Shown in pieces: positions 7,462 to 10,232 of a DNA stretch of 10,232 nucleotides. This DNA comes from Rhodospirillales bacterium. GTDB lineage: Bacteria; Pseudomonadota; Alphaproteobacteria; Rhodospirillales; JABHCV01. The notes under the pieces were generated by a model. It was not told the DNA's origin, did not search any database, and saw only the letters and a program-made list of their open reading frames with translations. The DNA lies in contig JADHSW010000104.1 of assembly GCA_016776705.1 (NCBI GenBank), forward strand, positions 1-10,232, in the 5' to 3' direction. How positions within the stretch are numbered: the first letter of the stretch is position 1; each line of letters opens with the position of its first letter. A program made the position numbers and the translations under genes.

Positions 7462-9030
7462 TTAATGGCGGAAATGCCGCATGCCGGTCAAGACCATGGC
7501 AAGACCTGCTTCATCGGCGGCGGCGATAACTTCGTCATCCCGCATCGATCCACCGGGTTGAATAACGGCCGTGGCCCCTGCTTCAGCGGCGGCAAGCAGG
7601 CCATCGGCGAAGGGAAAAAAGGCATCGGAAGCAACGACAGAACCAATCGCCCAGCTTTCAGAATCGCCTGCGACTTTCGCTGCGTCTCCGGCTTTCCACG
7701 CGGCGATACGCGATGAGTTGACGCGGCTCATCTGGCCTGCGCCAACGCCGACAGTAGCGCCGTTTTTGGCGTAGATAATGGCGTTCGACTTGACGTGCTT
7801 GGCGACGATGAAGGCAAATCTAAGGTCGGCAAGTTCCTGTTCGCTCGGCTGACGTCTGGTGACGACCTTTAAATCTTCCAGAACCTTATTGTCGCGGCCC
7901 TGTAGCAAGTATCCGCCAGATAATGACCGTATGGTCATGCCGCGCGCTTCAGGATCGGGCATGCCGCCGGTGACCAGCACACGAAGGTTTTTCTTGCTCG
8001 CAAGAATGTCGCGTGCGGCGGCGTCAATTTCCGGGGCAATGACCACTTCGGCGAACAAGTCTGCGATTTGCTCAGCAGTTTCTGCATCAAGCGGGCGGTT
8101 CAGGGCGACAATGCCGCCAAAGGCGCTTTCCGTATCGCAGGCGAGAGCCTTTTGGTAGGCTTCCTTAATGGATGCCCCATAGGCGACGCCGCAAGGGTTG
8201 GCATGTTTGATGATAGCGCAGGCGGTGTCTTTGAATTCGGCGATCAGCTCAAAAGCGGCGTCCGTATCGTTCAGGTTGTTAAAACTCAGCTCCTTGCCCT
8301 GAAGCTGTTGGGCGGTTGCGACGCCGGGGCGGGTATCGCCATTTGTATAAAATGCGGCTTCCTGATGGGGATTTTCGCCGTAGCGCATGGTCTGTTTTCG
8401 GGTTCCACCAAATGCGATGCGTTTGGGCAAGGTGTTGCCAAGTTGATCCGCGAACCAACCGCTGATGGCGGCGTCATAGGCGCCGGTGCGGGCGTAGGCG
8501 GTGGCCGCCAATTGCCTGCGGAAGTCATCCGTAGTGGTGCCGTTGTTGGTTTTCATTTCATCCATCACCCGGGCGTAATCGGCGGGGTCGACAACGACGG
8601 AAACAAAGTCGTGGTTCTTGGCGGCGGCGCGGATCAGGGCAGGGCCGCCGATATCGATGTTTTCGATACAATCATCGAACGCCGCCCCTTTTGCGACGGT
8701 TTCTTCAAAGGGGTAAAGATTGACAGCCAGAAGGTCGATAGGGGCGATGTTGTGCTTTTCCATCGCCGCCTCGTGTTCGGGGTTGCCGCGCACGGCTAGC
8801 AGACCGCCGTGAATTGCAGGCTGCAAAGTCTTGACGCGCCCATCCATGATTTCGGGGAAGCCGGTATGCTCAGAAACCTCGATAACCGGAACGCCCGCGT
8901 CACTCAATGCCTTGGCAGAACCGCCGGTGGATAAAATCTCAACACCGTTGTCGCTTAAAAATTTACCAAATTCAACGAGGCCGGTTTTATCGGAAACGGA
9001 AATAAGAGCGCGGCGAATAATCGCAGACAT
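7462..9030 (-). CDS. purH: Bifunctional AICAR formyltransferase / IMP cyclohydrolase
   Basis: PurH carries out the last two steps of de novo purine synthesis in the cytoplasm: 10-formyltetrahydrofolate-dependent formylation of AICAR to FAICAR, then ring closure to IMP. The protein is 522 residues, the usual length. The N-terminal MGS-like cyclohydrolase domain starts RRALISVSDKTGL (6-18), with STGGSAKAL (34-42), DGRVKTLQPAIHGGLL (63-78) and VNLYPFEETV (103-112). The formyltransferase domain carries RYGENPHQ (216-223), GKELSFNNLND (245-255), the catalytic Lys275-His276 in IIKHANPCG (273-281), ESAFGGIVALNRP (301-313) and the C-terminal SDAFFPFADG (468-477) and QPGGSMRDDEVI (491-502). All expected residues are present. 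The start is supported by GGAGA nine bases upstream. It follows the nucleotide-sugar dehydratase gene by 77 bases and precedes the diguanylate cyclase gene by 38. I see no purine riboswitch or clear PurR-type operator in the short leader. Confidence 0.98.
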   Translation of the reverse strand: MSAIIRRALISVSDKTGLVEFGKFLSDNGVEILSTGGSAKALSDAGVPVIEVSEHTGFPEIMDGRVKTLQPAIHGGLLAVRGNPEHEAAMEKHNIAPIDLLAVNLYPFEETVAKGAAFDDCIENIDIGGPALIRAAAKNHDFVSVVVDPADYARVMDEMKTNNGTTTDDFRRQLAATAYARTGAYDAAISGWFADQLGNTLPKRIAFGGTRKQTMRYGENPHQEAAFYTNGDTRPGVATAQQLQGKELSFNNLNDTDAAFELIAEFKDTACAIIKHANPCGVAYGASIKEAYQKALACDTESAFGGIVALNRPLDAETAEQIADLFAEVVIAPEIDAAARDILASKKNLRVLVTGGMPDPEARGMTIRSLSGGYLLQGRDNKVLEDLKVVTRRQPSEQELADLRFAFIVAKHVKSNAIIYAKNGATVGVGAGQMSRVNSSRIAAWKAGDAAKVAGDSESWAIGSVVASDAFFPFADGLLAAAEAGATAVIQPGGSMRDDEVIAAADEAGLAMVLTGMRHFRH

Positions 9031-9107
9031 CAGTGGGGTTCTCCAATGAGTTAAAAGGCCAAATTCTAAATAGTTGACGGGGTATAGCAGATTGTGGGCT
9101 TAAGCCT
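9031..9107 (-). other. Gap between the nucleotide-sugar dehydratase gene and purH
   Basis: Seventy-seven bases separate the upstream stop from purH. It is visibly more AT-rich than the flanking genes and holds the 10-base palindrome GGCTTAAGCC (9097-9106) just past the dehydratase stop. The palindrome could only form a very short hairpin with no U-run after it, so it is not a convincing intrinsic terminator. TAGAAT resembles a -10 box but lacks a recognisable -35 box. Whether purH has its own promoter here cannot be settled by eye. Confidence 0.4.
9040..9044 (-). promoter_or_regulatory. Ribosome binding site for purH
   Basis: Minus-strand GGAGA, nine bases before the purH ATG (first base 9030). 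It fixes the start that gives the standard N-terminus. Confidence 0.7.
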
Positions 9108-10232
9108 CTATACTTGATTGTATGGGTCGGGTCGGTATTCAGGCACCAGATCGCCAATAAGCGTCATAACCCGCTTGATATCCGCCTCACAGGCGGCTCC
9201 GGCAAGATTTTCGACGGCCAGGGCCATTATGGCGGCGTCGGCGGCGCGGGGTGCAGCAAGCAGGATTCCGTCTCGCCCGGTTTCGACCAGCGGCTCGCCG
9301 CCATGGAATATTTCCTCGAACAGTTTTTCCCCGGGGCGCAGGCCGGTAATTTCTATTTTTATGTCTTTATCAGGAACATGCCCGGCCAGACGGATCATCT
9401 GGCGGGCCAAATCCATGATCAGGACCGGTTCTCCCATGTCCAGCACGAAGATCTTCCCTGCCCGTTCGCATTCCCCATCACCCAAAGCCGTGGCTTGCAG
9501 AATCAGCTCGACGGCCTCGCGAATGGTCATGAAGTAGCGCTTCATCTGAGGATCGGTAACGGTTAAGGGGCCGCCCGCCGCCAGCTGTTTTTGAAACAAC
9601 GGAACCACCGAACCGGTTGAGCCCAAGACATTGCCGAACCGCACGGTGACAAAACGGGTTCCTGCATCACCACCGCGTTTCAAATCCAGCGCCTGACAGT
9701 AACGTTCGGCAATGCGCTTGGAAGCACCCATGACATTAGTCGGGTTAACCGCCTTGTCCGTTGAGATCATCACCATGGTGGCAACGCCGGCTGCAATGCA
9801 GCTGTCAGCGACGTTTGATGTGCCGATAACATTGGTCAGAACACCTTCACAGGGATTTGCCTCGACCAAAGGCACGTGCTTTAGCGCGGCGGCATGGAAA
9901 ACAAGTTCCGGTGCGGCGTCCTCAATCAGGCGCATGATCGAATGGCGATCCCTGACATCGGTGATGATGGCGCGACGAGGAAGTTCCGGGTGGCGTTCAG
10001 CCATTTCCATATCGATGGAATAAAGATTGAACTCGGCGTTATCGACCATGGTCAATTCAGCGGGTCCGAAGTCAGAAATTTGTCGAACCAACTCGGATCC
10101 GATGGAACCGCCAGACCCTGTAATCAGGACGCGCTTGTTTCGGATTAGCTCAGCCATGGATTCCCGGTCCAGAGGTTTTTGCGGGCGGCCTAGCAGGTCC
10201 TCAATGGCGACCGGGCGGACTTCGTTGGCGTC
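9108..10232 (-). CDS. Nucleotide-sugar 4,6-dehydratase/epimerase, FlaA1/CapD/PglF type, 5' partial
   Basis: This is a short-chain-dehydrogenase-fold enzyme acting on UDP-linked sugars (typically UDP-GlcNAc-type 4,6-dehydration) for polysaccharide, O-antigen or glycan synthesis. The frame is open to the right edge; the 25 codons before the Met at 10157 include RPVAIEDLLGRP, the linker typical of long membrane-anchored members (about 600-650 residues). The N-terminal membrane helices and first Rossmann-like domain are therefore expected outside the window, and the Met at 10157 is internal. Numbering from that Met: NAD(P)-binding TGSGGSIGSEL (13-23), FHAAALKHVPLVE (87-99), catalytic ISTDKAVNPTNVMGASKR (131-148) with Met143 and Lys147 where ordinary SDR enzymes have Tyr and Lys, RFGNVLGSTGSVVPLF (173-188), FVLDMGEP (237-244) and LRPGEKLFEE (273-282). 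These match the family closely. It lies upstream of purH on the same strand. The exact product sugar cannot be told. Confidence 0.92.
   Translation of the reverse strand, partial: DANEVRPVAIEDLLGRPQKPLDRESMAELIRNKRVLITGSGGSIGSELVRQISDFGPAELTMVDNAEFNLYSIDMEMAERHPELPRRAIITDVRDRHSIMRLIEDAAPELVFHAAALKHVPLVEANPCEGVLTNVIGTSNVADSCIAAGVATMVMISTDKAVNPTNVMGASKRIAERYCQALDLKRGGDAGTRFVTVRFGNVLGSTGSVVPLFQKQLAAGGPLTVTDPQMKRYFMTIREAVELILQATALGDGECERAGKIFVLDMGEPVLIMDLARQMIRLAGHVPDKDIKIEITGLRPGEKLFEEIFHGGEPLVETGRDGILLAAPRAADAAIMALAVENLAGAACEADIKRVMTLIGDLVPEYRPDPYNQV

Noticed and set aside
8068..8799. A 243-codon glycine- and valine-rich frame on the plus strand within purH
   Set aside because: Antisense to a complete, well-conserved purH; the composition is what reversed purH codons would give, and no ribosome site or family signature is visible.
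9097..9106. Palindrome GGCTTAAGCC as a terminator or operator
   Set aside because: The possible hairpin stem is only three or four pairs and no T-run follows; a single 10-base palindrome is not enough to call an operator.
10155..10157. ATG as the start of a short (349-residue) nucleotide-sugar epimerase
   Set aside because: The 25 upstream codons are in frame and encode the linker typical of the long FlaA1/CapD class, so the gene continues past the edge.

Overview
The window looks like a piece of an alphaproteobacterial chromosome, most likely from a Rhodospirillales-type organism. That rests on protein style (the very large NAD-dependent glutamate dehydrogenase, an Atg22/UMF1-type transporter, a long FlaA1/CapD-type sugar dehydratase) and moderate G+C (by eye about 50-55%). 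This is inference by resemblance, not a database result. Coding density is very high: six protein genes fill the window, no gap exceeds about 80 bases, and I see no tRNA, rRNA, CRISPR array, insertion sequence or attachment site.

Left block, + strand (1-5950): the 3' five-sixths of a large NAD-glutamate dehydrogenase gene that enters from the left edge; then, 2 bases after its stop, a GTG-started 12-helix MFS transporter of the UMF1/Atg22-like family; then, after 60 bases, a GmhA-like SIS-domain sugar-phosphate isomerase with an altered metal-binding site. Dehydrogenase and transporter are almost certainly cotranscribed, and the SIS gene may be.

Right block, - strand (10232-5957, reading leftwards): the 3' part of a long nucleotide-sugar 4,6-dehydratase/epimerase gene (FlaA1/CapD/PglF type) that enters from the right edge; a 77-base gap; purH (bifunctional AICAR transformylase/IMP cyclohydrolase); a 38-base gap; and a membrane-bound diguanylate cyclase with a periplasmic dCache-like sensor and intact GGEEF and RxxD sites. 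The two blocks converge with only 6 bases between stop codons.

Together the genes cover glutamate catabolism, amino-acid-type or unknown transport, purine synthesis, c-di-GMP signalling and envelope or surface polysaccharide sugar chemistry. The region reads as ordinary chromosomal backbone. I found no convincing previously undescribed system. The points most worth a second look are the altered SIS metal site, the purH-diguanylate cyclase linkage, and the terminator-poor convergent junction.
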